Shown here: positions 32,772 through 45,458 of the stretch, piece by piece
Layout of the letters: each line of letters starts with the position of its first letter
Position numbering within the stretch: position 1 is the first letter of the stretch
NCBI GenBank assembly: GCA_026129095.1
Contig: JAHCIT010000001.1
Location: 62,001 to 126,000, forward strand
Direction: 5' to 3'
DNA from: Deltaproteobacteria bacterium
Lineage (GTDB): Bacteria; JAGRBM01; JAHCIT01
DNA length: 64,000 nt
Translations under genes and position numbers: made by a program
Notes under the pieces: generated by a model
Told to the model about the DNA's origin: nothing
Databases searched by the model: none
The model's input: only the letters and a program-made list of their open reading frames with translations

Positions 32772-33356
32772 TCAGGCCTGTGCCGGAGCAGCCTCGCCGG
32801 AGGCCGGAGCCGTCACCGGCTCCTTCGCCGGACCGGCACGGCGCTCGGCGATCATCCGCTCGTCATTCAGTTCTGCAAGCCCGGCAAACGTCGCCTTGAC
32901 CACGTTGTGGGGATTGCTGCTGCCCAGGCTCTTGGTAAGCACGTTCTTGACGCCCAGCACCTCGAGCACGGCGCGGACAGGTCCGCCCGCAATGACGCCC
33001 GTTCCCGGCCGGGCCGGACGCATGAACACCTTGCCGGCGCCGAAATGCCCCGTCACTTCGTGAGGGATCGTTCCGTCAGTGACAGGGAATGACTTCATCG
33101 AGCGGCGGGCGCGGTCGATCGCCTTCTTGATCGCATCGGGCACTTCATTCGCCTTGCCCAGCCCCCAGCCGACCTTGCCGCGCTCGTCACCCACGACGAT
33201 CAGCGCCGAGAAACTGAACCGGCGTCCGCCCTTGACGACTTTCGCCGAGCGGTTCACCGCCACGATCTTCTCGACGAGATTGTCGTCGCGTCCGCGATCA
33301 CCGCGGTCGCGGCGTCCGCGGCCTTCGCCTGGTCTTGTATCCTTGCCATTCGCCAT
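32772..33356 (-). CDS. rpsE: 30S ribosomal protein S5
   Basis: A 194-residue S5. The N-terminal region is Arg/Gly/Asp-rich and variable. It is followed by [14 protein letters not shown] and [19 protein letters not shown]. The Ala/Pro-rich tail is not conserved. ATG 33356 is chosen; an in-frame start at 33392 overlaps rplR without any ribosome binding site. The gene is 4 bp behind rplR. Confidence 0.97.
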   Translation of the reverse strand: MANGKDTRPGEGRGRRDRGDRGRDDNLVEKIVAVNRSAKVVKGGRRFSFSALIVVGDERGKVGWGLGKANEVPDAIKKAIDRARRSMKSFPVTDGTIPHEVTGHFGAGKVFMRPARPGTGVIAGGPVRAVLEVLGVKNVLTKSLGSSNPHNVVKATFAGLAELNDERMIAERRAGPAKEPVTAPASGEAAPAQA

Positions 33357-33360
33357 AACT

Positions 33361-33729
33361 CTAGAACTCCAGTCCGGCTTCACGCGCGGCATCAGCCAGC
33401 GCTTTCACCTGTCCGTGGTAGGCATACCCGCCACGGTCGAATACCACTTTCGTCACTTTGGCCGCCTTGGCCTTCTCGGCCACCAGCAGGCCCACCTGCT
33501 TGGCGGCATCCACGGTGCCTATCTTCGCCACCTTGCCCTTGAGGTCTTTCGACAGGGTCGAGGCGGCCACGAGGGTCCGTCCTCCCTGGTCGTCCACCAC
33601 CTGGGCATAGATGTGCCGGTTGCTGCGGAACACCGCCAGCCGCGGGCGCTCCGGCGTCCCCTGAACCTTTTTCGTAATCCGCTGATGGCGCAGCGTGCGC
33701 CGGCCCTTGCGGTCTTCTGTCTTTGCCAT
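33361..33729 (-). CDS. rplR: 50S ribosomal protein L18
   Basis: A 122-residue L18: [24 protein letters not shown] and [15 protein letters not shown] at the end. It binds 5S rRNA with L5. Located between rplF and rpsE. Confidence 0.98.
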   Translation of the reverse strand: MAKTEDRKGRRTLRHQRITKKVQGTPERPRLAVFRSNRHIYAQVVDDQGGRTLVAASTLSKDLKGKVAKIGTVDAAKQVGLLVAEKAKAAKVTKVVFDRGGYAYHGQVKALADAAREAGLEF

Positions 33730-33757
33730 ATGATTCTTTCCTCTGGAGGCAACGGCC

Positions 33758-34300
33758 TTATTTCTTGGCCTTGCCCTCCTTGCGGCGGATCACTTCCCCG
33801 CTGTAACGGATGCCTTTGCCCTTGAACGGCTCCGGCGGGCGGACCGCCCTTACCGTGGCAGCGAACTGCCCCAGGACGGCCTTGTCGGGGCCCGACAGGG
33901 TGATCTGGGTCTGGTTCTTTTCCACTGCCGCCGTGACACCGGCCGGCAAGGGGAGTTCCACCTGGTGCGTGAAACCAATGTTCAGCACCAGCACGTTCTT
34001 GCCCTTCATCTCGGCGCGGAAACCGACCCCTTCCAGTTCGAGTACTCTCTGGAAACCGGCACCGGCACCGGTGATCAGGTTGCGGGCGAGTGCGAAGGTC
34101 GTTCCCCATACCGGAGACTGGGGGCCTTTGGGCCCCTTCCAGTTGACGTGGACGCCTTCCTTGTCCTGTACGATCTCGATCTCCCGCGGAATGGGCATCG
34201 ACAGCGTACCCTTGGCGCCCTTGACCTCGAATCGTCCCGGCTTGATCTGTACCTGCGTACCCTGGGGCAGCGCGACCGGCTTTCGTGCGATCTTTGACAT
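33758..34300 (-). CDS. rplF: 50S ribosomal protein L6
   Basis: A 180-residue L6 with two similar RNA-binding folds. The conserved [11 protein letters not shown] loop near the C-terminus and the basic final G-K-A-K-K are present. It contacts the sarcin-ricin loop region. Lies 29 bp after rpsH and 28 bp before rplR. Confidence 0.98.
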   Translation of the reverse strand: MSKIARKPVALPQGTQVQIKPGRFEVKGAKGTLSMPIPREIEIVQDKEGVHVNWKGPKGPQSPVWGTTFALARNLITGAGAGFQRVLELEGVGFRAEMKGKNVLVLNIGFTHQVELPLPAGVTAAVEKNQTQITLSGPDKAVLGQFAATVRAVRPPEPFKGKGIRYSGEVIRRKEGKAKK

Positions 34301-34329
34301 GACTTTAGACCTTTCCCGTTATCCTTCGG

Positions 34330-34737
34330 CTACCACACGCGGCAGAGAAGCTCTCCGCCCACGCTCTGCCGGCGCGCTTCCACGTCTGACATCACGCCGC
34401 GGGAGGTGGAGACAATCGCCATTCCCAGCCCGCTCTTGACCGAGGGGATGTCCTTCATCCCGAAGTAGACGCGGCGGCCAGGGCGGGAGATGCGCTCAAT
34501 GCCCTGGATCACGCCGAACCGGCCGCGGGTGTATTTGATCCCGATACGGAGAAGCGGCCGCACCCCCTCGCCGGGGATTTTTTCGATAGCGCCCACGTAT
34601 CCGTTATCCGACAGGATACGGGCGATGCTTTCCTTCATGCGCGAATACGGCACGTCGACATAGTCCTTGCGTGCCAGCGCGCCATTGCGGATGCGGGTCA
34701 GCAAATCGGAGATCGGATCGTTAACAACGTTGCTCAT
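34330..34737 (-). CDS. rpsH: 30S ribosomal protein S8
   Basis: A 135-residue S8, with D-P-I-S-D-L-L-T-R-I-R-N-G and the C-terminal S-T-S-R-G-V-M-S-D-x-E-A-R. In E. coli S8 represses the spc operon by binding its mRNA near rplE; whether that occurs here cannot be seen. It follows rpsN by 15 bp. Confidence 0.98.
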   Translation of the reverse strand: MSNVVNDPISDLLTRIRNGALARKDYVDVPYSRMKESIARILSDNGYVGAIEKIPGEGVRPLLRIGIKYTRGRFGVIQGIERISRPGRRVYFGMKDIPSVKSGLGMAIVSTSRGVMSDVEARRQSVGGELLCRVW

Positions 34738-34752
34738 CTTGGTGACGCTCCC

Positions 34753-34938
34753 CTACCAGCTCGACTTCGTTACGCCCGGAAGCTGCCCGCGTAGGGCGAG
34801 CTCACGGAAACACAGGCGGCACATGTTGAAATCGCGCAGGTATGCCTTCGAACGGCCGCAGCGGGCGCACCGGTTGTGCTGGCGCACCTTGTATTTGGGC
34901 TTGGCCATTGCCTTCAGGCGCATGGATTTGGTTGCCAT
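34753..34938 (-). CDS. rpsN: 30S ribosomal protein S14, type Z (zinc-binding)
   Basis: A 61-residue S14 of the short zinc type with C-A-R-C-G and C-R-L-C-F, and the standard C-terminus ([11 protein letters not shown]). The longer zinc-free form typical of Gammaproteobacteria is not used here. Sits between rplE and rpsH as expected. Confidence 0.98.
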   Translation of the reverse strand: MATKSMRLKAMAKPKYKVRQHNRCARCGRSKAYLRDFNMCRLCFRELALRGQLPGVTKSSW

Positions 34939-34961
34939 ATCGTCGCTTTACCTCTTCAGCT

Positions 34962-35636
34962 TCAGACCCGGAACGGGACTCCGAGCGCGGCCAGCAGCGC
35001 ACGGGCCTGCTCGTCCGTTTTCGCCGTCGTCACGATCGAAATGTTCATCCCCTTGACCTTGTCCGTGTTGTCGAAGTCGATTTCGGGGAAAATGATGTGT
35101 TCACGGACGCCCACTGTGTAGCAGCCGCGGCCGTCAAAGCTCTTGCTCGGCAGTCCCTTGAAGTCGCGCACCCGGGGGAGCGCGAAACTAATGAACCGGT
35201 CGACGAACTCCCACATGTTGTTCGCCCGGAGTGTCACGTACACTCCTACCGGCACGCCGGCGCGGAGCTTGAAGTTCGCGATGGACTTCTTCGACCGCGT
35301 CACGACGGGACGCTGACCGGTGATCGCCATGAGTTCGTTCACGCCGTTCTCGATGACCTTGAGGTTCGTGCCGGCATCCGAGATCTTGCCAAGACCCATG
35401 TTGATCACGACCTTCACCAGGCGCGGGACTTCCATCGGGTTCTTGTAGCCGAACTGCTCCATGAGCTTCGGAACCACTTCCTTGTGGTACTTGGTCCGCA
35501 GCCGGGGCTCGATGCCTTTTTCAGGGCCCTTGTCGCTCGTCTTGGCTGCAATTTCGCGGCGGCTTTTCTTCTTCTCGCCGCCGCCGCCCTGGGGCTTCGG
35601 ACCCTTGCCTTCGGTTTTTTTCTCTTCAGTCGCCAT
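34962..35636 (-). CDS. rplE: 50S ribosomal protein L5 with N-terminal extension
   Basis: A 224-residue L5. About 40 Lys/Gly/Glu-rich residues precede the usual start of the family ([12 protein letters not shown]). The core [13 protein letters not shown] and R-D-F-K-G-L is intact. The extension is in frame and follows a ribosome binding site, so it is probably translated; it may be disordered. L5 binds 5S rRNA. Confidence 0.96.
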   Translation of the reverse strand: MATEEKKTEGKGPKPQGGGGEKKKSRREIAAKTSDKGPEKGIEPRLRTKYHKEVVPKLMEQFGYKNPMEVPRLVKVVINMGLGKISDAGTNLKVIENGVNELMAITGQRPVVTRSKKSIANFKLRAGVPVGVYVTLRANNMWEFVDRFISFALPRVRDFKGLPSKSFDGRGCYTVGVREHIIFPEIDFDNTDKVKGMNISIVTTAKTDEQARALLAALGVPFRV

Positions 35637-35706
35637 CTGTCTTTCCTTGTCTGGCCGGTTTCGGAAATTCCCTTTCCGGTCTCCGGCCCAGTCCGGTAAC
35701 TACACC

Positions 35707-36042
35707 TTATGCGTCAACGGTATTTCCCGAGCGGACCGACACGCGCACGCGCTTGCCGTTCTTCTCGCCGCTGCGGAGCCGTGTCGCTTCTTCCTTTGAC
35801 GAATCCCAGTACATCACCTTGGACACCGGGATCGGGGCCTCGCGGCGAATGATGCCGCCTGCCTGGTTCTTCTGGTTCGGCTTCGTGTGGCGGCTTACCA
35901 TCCGGACGCCCTTCACAACGACCTTGCCGTCCCTGGGGATCACACGGAGGACCTCGCCCTTCGTGCCCCGCTCGGCGCCGCTGATCACGACAACGGTGTC
36001 GCCCTTGCGGATACGCAGCTTGCTGGAGTTTGAAATCGCCAT
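35707..36042 (-). CDS. rplX: 50S ribosomal protein L24
   Basis: A 111-residue L24 with the KOW motif ([19 protein letters not shown]). ATG 36042 is used; the open frame continues upstream to 36354 only as a shadow of rplN. The gap to rplN is 2 bp. L24 starts assembly of the large subunit. Confidence 0.97.
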   Translation of the reverse strand: MAISNSSKLRIRKGDTVVVISGAERGTKGEVLRVIPRDGKVVVKGVRMVSRHTKPNQKNQAGGIIRREAPIPVSKVMYWDSSKEEATRLRSGEKNGKRVRVSVRSGNTVDA

Positions 36043-36044
36043 GT

Positions 36045-36413
36045 TCACAGCACCTCCGGTGCGAGCGATACGATCTTCATGAAGTTCCGGGCCCGGAGTT
36101 CCCTGGCCACGGGACCGAAAATACGGGTTCCGACCGGCTCGCCTTCCTTGTCCACGATAACGGCCGAGGCATTGTCGAACCGGATATAAGAGCCGTCCGT
36201 GCGGCGAATCGGCGCAGCCACCCGGACGATAACCGCCTTGACCACGTCGCCCTTCTTCACCTTGGAGGTCGGCATTGCCTCCTTGACCGAGCAGACAACG
36301 ATGTCGCCGATATCCGCATAACGGCGCTGGGTACCCCCGAGCACCTTGATGCACATGACCTTCTTGGCGCCCGAATTGTCGGCGACGTCCATTACCGATT
36401 GCATCTGGATCAT
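36045..36413 (-). CDS. rplN: 50S ribosomal protein L14
   Basis: A 122-residue L14, beginning [17 protein letters not shown] and ending [10 protein letters not shown]. First gene of the spc part, without an obvious promoter; it probably shares transcription with the S10 genes. Confidence 0.98.
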   Translation of the reverse strand: MIQMQSVMDVADNSGAKKVMCIKVLGGTQRRYADIGDIVVCSVKEAMPTSKVKKGDVVKAVIVRVAAPIRRTDGSYIRFDNASAVIVDKEGEPVGTRIFGPVARELRARNFMKIVSLAPEVL

Positions 36414-36457
36414 GGCTGTTTTGCTCCTTGCTCGTGCCGGCTGCTGAGCCTAAGGGC

Positions 36458-36751
36458 TCAGGCCTGCTTGCCCTTCACGACAATCCGGACGAGCTTCCAC
36501 CGCTTCGTCCGCGACAGGGGGCGGGACTCGCAGATTTCCACCATGTCGCCCTGGTGCGATTCGTTCTTTTCGTCATGAACATGCACCCGCGTCCGGCGGC
36601 GGACGTACTTCTTGTACATCGGGTGCTGGACGAGCCGGGTGACTTCCACGGTGCGCGTCTTCTGCGCGCCGTCCCTGATGACCATCCCCATGCGGGTACG
36701 GGCCTGCTTGCGGGCTCCGGTGGTCTGTGCGGTGGTCTGCGTGTCGCTCAT
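36458..36751 (-). CDS. rpsQ: 30S ribosomal protein S17
   Basis: A 97-residue S17 with a short variable Thr/Ala-rich N-terminus, then G-M-V-I-R-D-G-A-Q-K-T-R-T-V-E-V-T, R-T-R-V-H-V-H-D-E and C-E-S-R-P-L-S-R-T-K-R-W-K-L. Last gene of the S10 set. Confidence 0.98.
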   Translation of the reverse strand: MSDTQTTAQTTGARKQARTRMGMVIRDGAQKTRTVEVTRLVQHPMYKKYVRRRTRVHVHDEKNESHQGDMVEICESRPLSRTKRWKLVRIVVKGKQA

Positions 36752-36792
36752 ATGCTCTCCGTCAAATCCTTGCGGTCATTCCGGCCTTCCGT

Positions 36793-37026
36793 TCAGGAAG
36801 CCTTCTTCTGTGCTGCTCCGGCGGCCGCATCGCGGCGCTCCCTGAGAACGGTCATCATCCTGGCTATCATGCGCCGGACCTGACCGTATTCGGCGGTGTT
36901 TTCTGTCCGCTCGGTCACGGCCTTGAACCGGATCTCGCGCAGGCGGGCACGCGCCTCGCGCAGGCGGTTCTCGATGTCCTTGTCGGCCAGTTCCCGCACT
37001 TCAGCCGCTGTGTGAAGCATCTCCAT
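36793..37026 (-). CDS. rpmC: 50S ribosomal protein L29
   Basis: A 77-residue helical L29 (E-V-R-E-L-A-D-K-D-I-E-N-R-L-R-E-A-R). It has an Ala/Lys-rich tail. It starts directly behind rplP without any spacer. L29 lies near the peptide exit tunnel. Confidence 0.96.
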   Translation of the reverse strand: MEMLHTAAEVRELADKDIENRLREARARLREIRFKAVTERTENTAEYGQVRRMIARMMTVLRERRDAAAGAAQKKAS

Positions 37027-37446
37027 TTAGACGAGTCCTTCCTCACGGTGGATAATCTTGGTGCGGAACGGCAGTTTGGCCTGCGCCAGCTGGAATGCTT
37101 CCAGGGCGATCTGGGGCGGCACGCCTTCCATCTCGAACAGCACCCGGCCCGGCTTGACTGGGGTGACCCAGTATTCCGGCGATCCCTTGCCCTTGCCCAT
37201 GCGGGTTTCAACCGGCTTCTTGGAGATCGGCTTGTCGGGGAATACCCGGATCCAGAGCCTGCCCGCACGCTTCACCTTGCGGGTGATGGCGATACGGCCT
37301 GCCTCGATCTGGCGGGCGGTCAGGTTGCCCCGTTCGAGCGACTGGATCCCGATTTCACCAAAGGCGAGATCGGTTCCCCGTTTTGCTTTTCCCCAGTTGC
37401 GTCCGCGCTGGACCTTGCGGTAACGGGGTTTGGCCGGCATCAACAT
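37027..37446 (-). CDS. rplP: 50S ribosomal protein L16
   Basis: A 139-residue L16: [22 protein letters not shown]-type region ([14 protein letters not shown]) and [13 protein letters not shown]. The start may be ATG 37446 or ATG 37440 (two codons later), as both are in frame. Between rpsC and rpmC. Confidence 0.98.
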   Translation of the reverse strand: MLMPAKPRYRKVQRGRNWGKAKRGTDLAFGEIGIQSLERGNLTARQIEAGRIAITRKVKRAGRLWIRVFPDKPISKKPVETRMGKGKGSPEYWVTPVKPGRVLFEMEGVPPQIALEAFQLAQAKLPFRTKIIHREEGLV

Positions 37447-37467
37447 GACTGTGTATCTCCTGCTCTC

Positions 37468-38154
37468 TCAGACCGCGGGCTGCGGGACCGGTGCACTCTG
37501 CGTGCGGGCCCCCGGGCTCGGCCGGTCGCCGATGATATCGCCCTTGTAAATCCAGACCTTCACGCCGATGCACCCGTAGGTGGTCTCGGCGCGTGCGTAG
37601 CCGTAATCAATGTCGGCACGGAGCGTGTGCAACGGCACCCGGCCTTCCAGATACCACTCGTGACGGGCCATTTCGGCGCCGCCCAGACGGCCGCTGCATG
37701 CCACGCGGAACCCCTTGGCGCCGAGCCGCATGGTGGTCTGGACTGCTTTCTTCATCGCCCGGCGGAACGCCACGCGGCGCTGGAGCTGGAGAGCGATGTT
37801 CTCGGCCACAAGCTGCGCGTCGATTTCGGCGCGCCGCACCTCGATCGGGTGGATGTACAGCTCGCTCTTGGTCAGCTTCTGGAGCTCTGCCTTGAGCTGA
37901 TCGAGCGACTGGCCGCGTTTGCCGATAATGAGTCCGGGCCGCGCCACATGGATATAGACCTTGGTTTCCTTCGGGTACCGCTCGATCTCGACCTTGCTGA
38001 TGCCGGCATCGTACAGCCGCTTCTTGATCAGGTCGCGTATCTTGAGGTCCTCGTGGAGCTGCGTCGAGTATTTCTTGCCCTCGGCGAACCAGCGGCTTTC
38101 CCAGCCCCGGATAACGCCGACCCTGAACCCGACTGGATTGATTTTCTGACCCAT
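37468..38154 (-). CDS. rpsC: 30S ribosomal protein S3
   Basis: A 228-residue S3: [11 protein letters not shown] start, KH domain with G-L-I-I-G-K-R-G, and a C-terminal domain with [21 protein letters not shown] 38154 is the family start; the frame open to 38352 runs antisense to nothing useful and overlaps rplV. Confidence 0.98.
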   Translation of the reverse strand: MGQKINPVGFRVGVIRGWESRWFAEGKKYSTQLHEDLKIRDLIKKRLYDAGISKVEIERYPKETKVYIHVARPGLIIGKRGQSLDQLKAELQKLTKSELYIHPIEVRRAEIDAQLVAENIALQLQRRVAFRRAMKKAVQTTMRLGAKGFRVACSGRLGGAEMARHEWYLEGRVPLHTLRADIDYGYARAETTYGCIGVKVWIYKGDIIGDRPSPGARTQSAPVPQPAV

Positions 38155-38185
38155 AAAACCGGCTCTCTTTCCTGCAAACTTCCGT

Positions 38186-38521
38186 TCAGGCGTTGTCGTC
38201 CACGACGACGGTGATGTGGCTGGTGCGCTTCTTGATCGGCGATGCACGTCCCTGGGCTCGCGGCGTAAACCGCTTGAGGCGAGGACCCTCATCGACCAGC
38301 AGCGTGCGGACCCGCAGGCTGTCCACGTCAGCACCATGACGGTCGGCCGCATTGGCCGCCGCCGACTGGATCACCTTCGAGATCATCGCCGCACCCTTGC
38401 GGTGAGTGAGCCGCAGGCGAACCAGCGCCTCGTTAACCGGCTGGCCGCGGACCAGCCCGGCGATTTCGCGAAGTTTCCTCGGTGAAATCCGGCCGTATCT
38501 GAGCATCGCACGCGCTTCCAT
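38186..38521 (-). CDS. rplV: 50S ribosomal protein L22
   Basis: A 111-residue L22 with [14 protein letters not shown] and the loop P-R[14 protein letters not shown] that reaches into the exit tunnel. ATG 38521 is the likely start; the frame upstream belongs to the rpsS overlap. Confidence 0.97.
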   Translation of the reverse strand: MEARAMLRYGRISPRKLREIAGLVRGQPVNEALVRLRLTHRKGAAMISKVIQSAAANAADRHGADVDSLRVRTLLVDEGPRLKRFTPRAQGRASPIKKRTSHITVVVDDNA

Positions 38522-38549
38522 GACTTCCTTACCTCTCTGCCCGCCGGGC

Positions 38550-38819
38550 CTAGACCTTCTTGTCGCCTGAATGGCCGTTGAAGGTCCGGGTCGGCGCGAA
38601 TTCACCCAGCTTGTGGCCCACCATGTTGTCGGTCACATAAACCGGAACGAACTTGCGGCCGTTGTGGACCAGGAACTGGACCCCGATGAAATCCGGCGTA
38701 ATGACCGAACGGCGGGACCAGGTCTTGATTGCCTTCGAATCCCGGGCCCGCTGCGCGGCATCCACCTTCTTCTGGAGGTGGACGTCGATGAAAGGGCCCT
38801 TCTTGATGCTGCGCGACAT
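38550..38819 (-). CDS. rpsS: 30S ribosomal protein S19
   Basis: An 89-residue S19 ([32 protein letters not shown]). It follows rplB by 3 bp. Confidence 0.98.
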   Translation of the reverse strand: MSRSIKKGPFIDVHLQKKVDAAQRARDSKAIKTWSRRSVITPDFIGVQFLVHNGRKFVPVYVTDNMVGHKLGEFAPTRTFNGHSGDKKV

Positions 38820-38822
38820 GGA

Positions 38823-39665
38823 TTAGCCTCTCTTGCCCGGCTGGCGGCGGGTGATGATGAACCGCTGCGTGCGCTTGTTGTTGCGGGTCTTGTAGCCTTT
38901 GGACGGCATTCCCCAGGGGGAAACCGGATGCGGATTGCCCTGCCCGGCCTTGCCTTCGCCACCACCGTGCGGGTGATCGCACGGGTTCATGGCGGCACCA
39001 CGAACCGTGGGGCGAAGCCCCAGCCACCGCGAGCGGCCGGCCTTGCCTATGGTCACGTTTTCGTGTTCGGCGTTGCTCACTTGGCCGACCACGGCCCGGC
39101 AGTCCTGGTGCACCTTGCGGATTTCACTCGAAGGCAGGCGGATCGTGGCATAGTCGCCGTCGCGACCCAGAAGCTGCGCCCCGGAGCCGGCACTGCGGAC
39201 GATCTGCCCGCCCTTGCCCTGCTTCAGCTCGATATTGTGGATCACGGTGCCGTCCGGGATGTTGCGGAGCGGCAGGCAGTTGCCCGGCAGGATGTCGGCC
39301 TTGGGGCCGCTTTCCACCGTGGCACCGGCCTTGAGGCCCACCGGAGCGACAATGTAGCGCTTCTCGCCGTCACGGTACTGGAGGAGCGCGATGCGGCTCG
39401 TGCGGTAGGGATCGTACTGGACCGACAGCACGGTCGCCGGCACGCCGTCCTTCTCGCGCCGGAAGTCTATCAGGCGGTAACGGCGCTTGTGGCCGCCGCC
39501 GATATGACGGGTCGTGATCCGGCCGCGGTTGTTCCGGCCGCCGGTACGCTTGGCCGCCTTGAGAAGCGACTTCTCGGGGCGCGCTCCGCGCGTGATCTCG
39601 TCGAAACCGGAAACGGTCATGTGCCGCCGTGCGGCGCTCGTCGGTTTGAAACTCTTGGTCGGCAT
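38823..39665 (-). CDS. rplB: 50S ribosomal protein L2
   Basis: A 280-residue L2. Near the end it has the universally conserved G[16 protein letters not shown] segment with the His needed for peptidyl transfer. It lies between rplW and rpsS. Confidence 0.98.
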   Translation of the reverse strand: MPTKSFKPTSAARRHMTVSGFDEITRGARPEKSLLKAAKRTGGRNNRGRITTRHIGGGHKRRYRLIDFRREKDGVPATVLSVQYDPYRTSRIALLQYRDGEKRYIVAPVGLKAGATVESGPKADILPGNCLPLRNIPDGTVIHNIELKQGKGGQIVRSAGSGAQLLGRDGDYATIRLPSSEIRKVHQDCRAVVGQVSNAEHENVTIGKAGRSRWLGLRPTVRGAAMNPCDHPHGGGEGKAGQGNPHPVSPWGMPSKGYKTRNNKRTQRFIITRRQPGKRG

Positions 39666-39706
39666 GGCTTCCTCTGTTGTCCCTGGCGTCCGCTACCCGC
39701 GGCTGC

Positions 39707-40003
39707 TCACTTGGGCCCCAGTATCTCGTCGATCGTCTCGCCAGCGGCCAGCGTGACAATCGCCTTCTTGCGGAACGGCATCTGCACACGGACGCCGCCC
39801 CGGCGGTTCTTGAATTTTCCCCGCACCACCATCGTCCGGACGGAAACAGGCTTCTTGTCGTACAGTGCCTTCACGGCCTGCGCGATCTGCGCCTTGTTCG
39901 CCGCCAGCGGAACCTCGAACACATACTGGTTCCGCTCGCGGAGATCGGTAGCCCGCTCGGTAACCACCGGGCGGATCAGGATATCGTTCGGATCGGTCTG
40001 CAC
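39707..40003 (-). CDS. rplW: 50S ribosomal protein L23
   Basis: A 98-residue L23: R-P-V-V-T-E-R-A-T-D-L, N-K-A-Q-I-A-Q-A-V-K-A-L-Y and K-N-R-R-G-G-V-R. It is the docking site for trigger factor and SRP at the tunnel exit. 39 bp after rplD. Confidence 0.98.
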   Translation of the reverse strand: MQTDPNDILIRPVVTERATDLRERNQYVFEVPLAANKAQIAQAVKALYDKKPVSVRTMVVRGKFKNRRGGVRVQMPFRKKAIVTLAAGETIDEILGPK

Positions 40004-40042
40004 GTTCGAAACTCCCTTGCCTTACAGCGCAGCTCCGGCCTT

Positions 40043-40681
40043 TCAGGCCGCTGCCCGCTTCTCCACGCCTTCCAGCGCATCCTGCACAATGACCAGATGC
40101 TCGTACTTGAGCACGTCATAGGGGTTCAGGCCCGCCACCGGCAGCACCTTAACGCCCGGAATGTTCCGTGCCGCCAGCGTGAGCTTCCCGTCGAGCTCCG
40201 CCGTCACGAACAGCACCGTGCCAGCAAGCCCCAGTTCCCCGATCACCGCCTGCACATGCCGGGTCTTCACTTCCGGCAGGGGCACCGACTCGACGACAAC
40301 GAGCTTTCCATCCTGCTGCTTGCTGGCGAGCACGCCCGCCAGAGCCAGCTTGGCCTCCTGGCGGTTGACCCGCTTCTCATAGCTGCGGGGCAGCGGACCG
40401 AAGGCCGCGCCGCCGCCCACCCATACGGGCGAGCGGGTCGAACCGGGACGGGCACGGCCCGTGCCCTTCTGCTTGTAGGGCTTGCGGCCACCGCCACGCA
40501 CCTCTCCCCGCCGCTTGGTCTTGTGGGTTCCGCGACGCCTTGAGGCGAGCTGTGCCGTCACCACCTGGTGAATCACGCCCTTGCGGGGTTTTGCCGCGGC
40601 GATCTTCTCGCCGAGGCCCGCGCCCTTGACGGCCTTCACGCCGGCAGCCGGCTTCGCCTTCTTTGCTTTCTTTTCTGCCAC
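40043..40681 (-). CDS. rplD: 50S ribosomal protein L4
   Basis: A 212-residue L4 with a Lys/Ala-rich N-terminal extension. The core has [19 protein letters not shown] and G-T-G-R-A-R-x-G-S. GTG 40681 is the start, with GGAG upstream. The gene follows rpsJ after 44 bp; rplC, which is usually between them, is absent. In E. coli L4 represses the S10 operon; no such leader could be recognised here. Confidence 0.97.
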   Translation of the reverse strand: MAEKKAKKAKPAAGVKAVKGAGLGEKIAAAKPRKGVIHQVVTAQLASRRRGTHKTKRRGEVRGGGRKPYKQKGTGRARPGSTRSPVWVGGGAAFGPLPRSYEKRVNRQEAKLALAGVLASKQQDGKLVVVESVPLPEVKTRHVQAVIGELGLAGTVLFVTAELDGKLTLAARNIPGVKVLPVAGLNPYDVLKYEHLVIVQDALEGVEKRAAA

Positions 40682-40725
40682 GACAGTTTACTCCAGCCGC
40701 CGGACCCCATGAGTCCGGAAAGCGG

Positions 40726-41037
40726 TCAGTTGAGCTTGATCTCCACGTCCACACCGGCGGCGAGGTCGAGCTTCATCAGCGCGTCCACCGTCTGCGGGGT
40801 CGGCTCCAGGATGTCCAGAAGCCGCTTGTGCGTCCGGACCTCGAACTGGTCGCGGGATTTCTTGTCACCATGCGGCGAGCGAAGGACGGTGTACTTGTTG
40901 ATGCGCGTGGGAAGCGGAATAGGCCCCGACACGCGGGCCCCCGTGCGGCGGGCCGTGTCGAGGATTTCCCGTGCCGACTGGTCGAGCAGTTTGTAGTCAA
41001 ACGCTTTCAGCCGTATCCGGATCTTCTGCGAATTCAT
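40726..41037 (-). CDS. rpsJ: 30S ribosomal protein S10 / NusE
   Basis: A 103-residue S10 with the family's [10 protein letters not shown] start, G-P-I-P-L-P-T and the H-K-R-L-L-D-I stretch; it also serves as NusE in antitermination. It begins 61 bp after the restored stop of tuf1. The tuf1 frameshifted frame would run on to 41034 and overlap its first codons. Confidence 0.98.
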   Translation of the reverse strand: MNSQKIRIRLKAFDYKLLDQSAREILDTARRTGARVSGPIPLPTRINKYTVLRSPHGDKKSRDQFEVRTHKRLLDILEPTPQTVDALMKLDLAAGVDVEIKLN

Positions 41038-41098
41038 TTTCTCTGTCCTTCACTACCTGCTGCGGACTGCCCGCACGTCAGCTCTTCTCTTTCACCAC

Positions 41099-42290
<1,192 letters not shown>

Positions 42291-42329
42291 GGTCGTTCCC
42301 TTCTTTTCCTTATCTGGCAAAAGCCCCGG

Positions 42330-44429
42330 CTAGCGGGCCGCGGCCTGGGCGCCCTGCGCCTTGGCCACAATTTCCTTCTGTATGTTCGGCGGCACCGGCG
42401 CGTAGTGCGAGAACTGCATCGTGTAGCTGCCGCGTCCCTGGGTCGCCGATCGGAGATCCGTCGAGTAGCCGAACATCTCGCTCAGGGGCACGTCCGCCGT
42501 CACCACCTGCATGCCGCTGCGTGGCGTCGTCTGCTTGATCATCCCGCGGCGGCTGTTCAGGTCGCCGATCACGCCACCCATGTAGTCTTCTGGCACAATC
42601 ACCTCGACGGCCATAATGGGTTCCAGGATTTGGGGACCGGCACTGGTGCCGGCTTCCTTGAACGCCATCGAGCCGGCGATGCGGAACGAGAGCTCGTCCG
42701 AATCGACGTCATGGTAGGAACCATCGAACAGCGTCACCTTGACGTCCACCACCGGATATCCGGCGATGATGCCGCGCGTGAGCGCCTCGGCAATGCCCTT
42801 GTCCACGGCCGGGATGTACTCGCGGGGAACGACACCACCCTTGATGTTGTCAATGAATTCGTAGCCCTTGCCCGGATCGTTGGGTTCCAGATTGATCCAC
42901 ACATGGCCATACTTGCCCCGGCCACCCGTCTGGCGGACGAACTTGCCTTCGGCCTCGGCGGCCTTGGTGATCGATTCGCGGTAGGCCACCTGGGGCTTGC
43001 CCACATTCGACTCGACCTTGAACTCGCGCCGGAGCCGGTCGACGATGATTTCGAGGTGCAGCTCGCCCATGCCGCCAATCAGGGTCTGGGCGGTTTCCTC
43101 ATCCGTGCGGATACGGAACGAGGGATCCTCGGTGGCGAGCTTCTGGAGACCCACGCCCAGCTTCTCCTGGTCGGCCTTGGTCTTGGGCTCGATGGCGATC
43201 CAGATCACGGGCTCCGGGAAATCCATCGCCTCCAGGAGGACCGGCTTGTTCGCGTCGCAGATCGTGTGGCCGGTGATCGTGTCGCGCAGGCCCACGGCGG
43301 CCGCGATGTCACCGGCGTACACTTCCTTGATCTCCTCGCGCTTGTTGGCGTGCATCTTGAGGAGACGTCCGATACGCTGGGTCTGTCCGGTCTTGGAGTT
43401 CAGGATGGTGTCGCCGGAGTTCAGCTTCCCCGAATACACGCGGAAGAACGTGAGCTGGCCGACGTAGGGATCGTTGATGATCTTGAAGGCGAGCGCGGCG
43501 AATGGCTCGTTGTCGTCGGGTTTGCGCTCCAGCACGTTCTCCGGCTTCCCCGGCTCGGTGCCCTTGATCGGGGGAATGTCGAGCGGCGACGGCAGGTAGT
43601 CCACCACCGCATCCAGCATCGGCTGCACGCCCTTGTTCTTGAAGGCCGTCCCGCAGATCACGAGGAAGAGCTTCATCCCGATGCAAACACGCCGCAGGGC
43701 GGCCTTGAGCTCCGGAACCGTGACTTCCTTGCCCTCCAGGTACTTGTCCGCAATGACGTCATCGACGTCCGCGACGGCCTCGATCAGCTTGTCGCGCCAT
43801 TCCTGGGCCTGGTCCTTGAGATTGTCCGGGATCGGGCCGACGATGTATTCGGCGCCCATCGTCTCGTCCTTGTAGGTAATGCTTCGCATCTCGACGAGAT
43901 CGACGACGCCAATGAACTTGTCCTCGGCCCCGATCGGGATCTGGATCGCCGCTGGACGGGCGCCCAGCTTGGTCTTGATCTCGTCGACAACGTTGAAGAA
44001 GTCGGCTCCCACGCGGTCCATCTTGTTGACGAAGGCAATTCGGGGGACCCGGTATTTGTCGGCCTGCCGCCAGACGGTTTCCGACTGCGGCTGCACACCG
44101 GCAACAGCGCAAAACACGGCGCAGGCGCCGTCCAGCACTTTCAGCGACCGCTCGACCTCGATGGTAAAGTCCACGTGTCCGGGCGTGTCGATGATGTTGA
44201 GGCGGTGGTCCTTCCAGAAAGCGGTCGTCGCGGCCGAGGTGATCGTGATGCCGCGTTCCTGCTCCTGCTCCATGTAGTCCATAGTGGCCGTGCCTTCATG
44301 GACTTCGCCGATCTTGTAGTTGACGCCCGTGTAGAACAGCACACGCTCGGTCGCAGTAGTCTTGCCGGCATCAATGTGCGCCATGATGCCGAAGTTCCGG
44401 TAGCGTTCGAGCGGTGCGGTGCGTGCCAA
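42330..44429 (-). CDS. fusA: Elongation factor G
   Basis: A 699-residue translocase. G1 (A-H-I-D-A-G-K-T-T), G2 (R-G-I-T-I), G3 (D-T-P-G-H) and G4 (N-K-M-D) are visible, with domains II-V following; V has the late Y-S-T-D-L-R-S-x-T-Q-G-R-G region. It lies in the usual order rpsL-rpsG-fusA-tuf. Confidence 0.98.
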   Translation of the reverse strand: MARTAPLERYRNFGIMAHIDAGKTTATERVLFYTGVNYKIGEVHEGTATMDYMEQEQERGITITSAATTAFWKDHRLNIIDTPGHVDFTIEVERSLKVLDGACAVFCAVAGVQPQSETVWRQADKYRVPRIAFVNKMDRVGADFFNVVDEIKTKLGARPAAIQIPIGAEDKFIGVVDLVEMRSITYKDETMGAEYIVGPIPDNLKDQAQEWRDKLIEAVADVDDVIADKYLEGKEVTVPELKAALRRVCIGMKLFLVICGTAFKNKGVQPMLDAVVDYLPSPLDIPPIKGTEPGKPENVLERKPDDNEPFAALAFKIINDPYVGQLTFFRVYSGKLNSGDTILNSKTGQTQRIGRLLKMHANKREEIKEVYAGDIAAAVGLRDTITGHTICDANKPVLLEAMDFPEPVIWIAIEPKTKADQEKLGVGLQKLATEDPSFRIRTDEETAQTLIGGMGELHLEIIVDRLRREFKVESNVGKPQVAYRESITKAAEAEGKFVRQTGGRGKYGHVWINLEPNDPGKGYEFIDNIKGGVVPREYIPAVDKGIAEALTRGIIAGYPVVDVKVTLFDGSYHDVDSDELSFRIAGSMAFKEAGTSAGPQILEPIMAVEVIVPEDYMGGVIGDLNSRRGMIKQTTPRSGMQVVTADVPLSEMFGYSTDLRSATQGRGSYTMQFSHYAPVPPNIQKEIVAKAQGAQAAAR

Positions 44430-44481
44430 GTGCTGACTCCTGATCGTTGGGAAGGAAGCGGGTATGCCCTAAATGGGCCGA

Positions 44482-44952
44482 CTACCAGCGGTAATGGGAG
44501 AACGCCTTGTTGGCATCCGCCATCTTGTGTGTATCTTCGCGCTTCTTGACGGCGTTTCCGCGGTTGGCGGCCGCGTCCATGATCTCGGCGGCGAGTTTCT
44601 CGCGCATGGACCTGCCCGAACGGCTGCTCGCGTAATCGATGATCCAGCGCATCCCCAGCGATGTGCGGCGCTCGGGACGAACCTCCACCGGTACCTGGTA
44701 GGTTGAACCGCCAACACGGCGGCTCTTCACTTCCACGGCGGGGCGCACGTTATCGAGCGCCTTGCGGAACAGTTCCAGGGGATCCTGGCCGCTCTTCTGG
44801 CTGATCTGCTCGAAGCAGCCGTATACGATGGATTCGGCCACGGACTTCTTGCCGTCCACCATGATCGTGTTCACGAAGCGCGTGACGATCTGACTGTGAT
44901 AAACCGGGTCCGCCAGGACCTCGCGCCGGGCGGCGCGTGCTTTCCTTGCCAT
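44482..44952 (-). CDS. rpsG: 30S ribosomal protein S7
   Basis: A 156-residue S7: [40 protein letters not shown], and the end A-F-S-H-Y-R-W. It organises the 3' domain of 16S rRNA. The 134-bp gap to rpsL could hold an S7-binding element; none was recognised. Confidence 0.98.
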   Translation of the reverse strand: MARKARAARREVLADPVYHSQIVTRFVNTIMVDGKKSVAESIVYGCFEQISQKSGQDPLELFRKALDNVRPAVEVKSRRVGGSTYQVPVEVRPERRTSLGMRWIIDYASSRSGRSMREKLAAEIMDAAANRGNAVKKREDTHKMADANKAFSHYRW

Positions 44953-45086
44953 GGTTACCTCGACTCAAGCGGCGGTCCGGCCGGCCACGTCCGGCTCAGT
45001 TCCGCCTCGCCTTTGTTTTCAGGGCCTGAAGTCCCGCTCTCCATGAGCCGGACCCGTGCCGTGAATGTCCTTTCCTCTAAGGGGCC

Positions 45087-45458
<372 letters not shown>

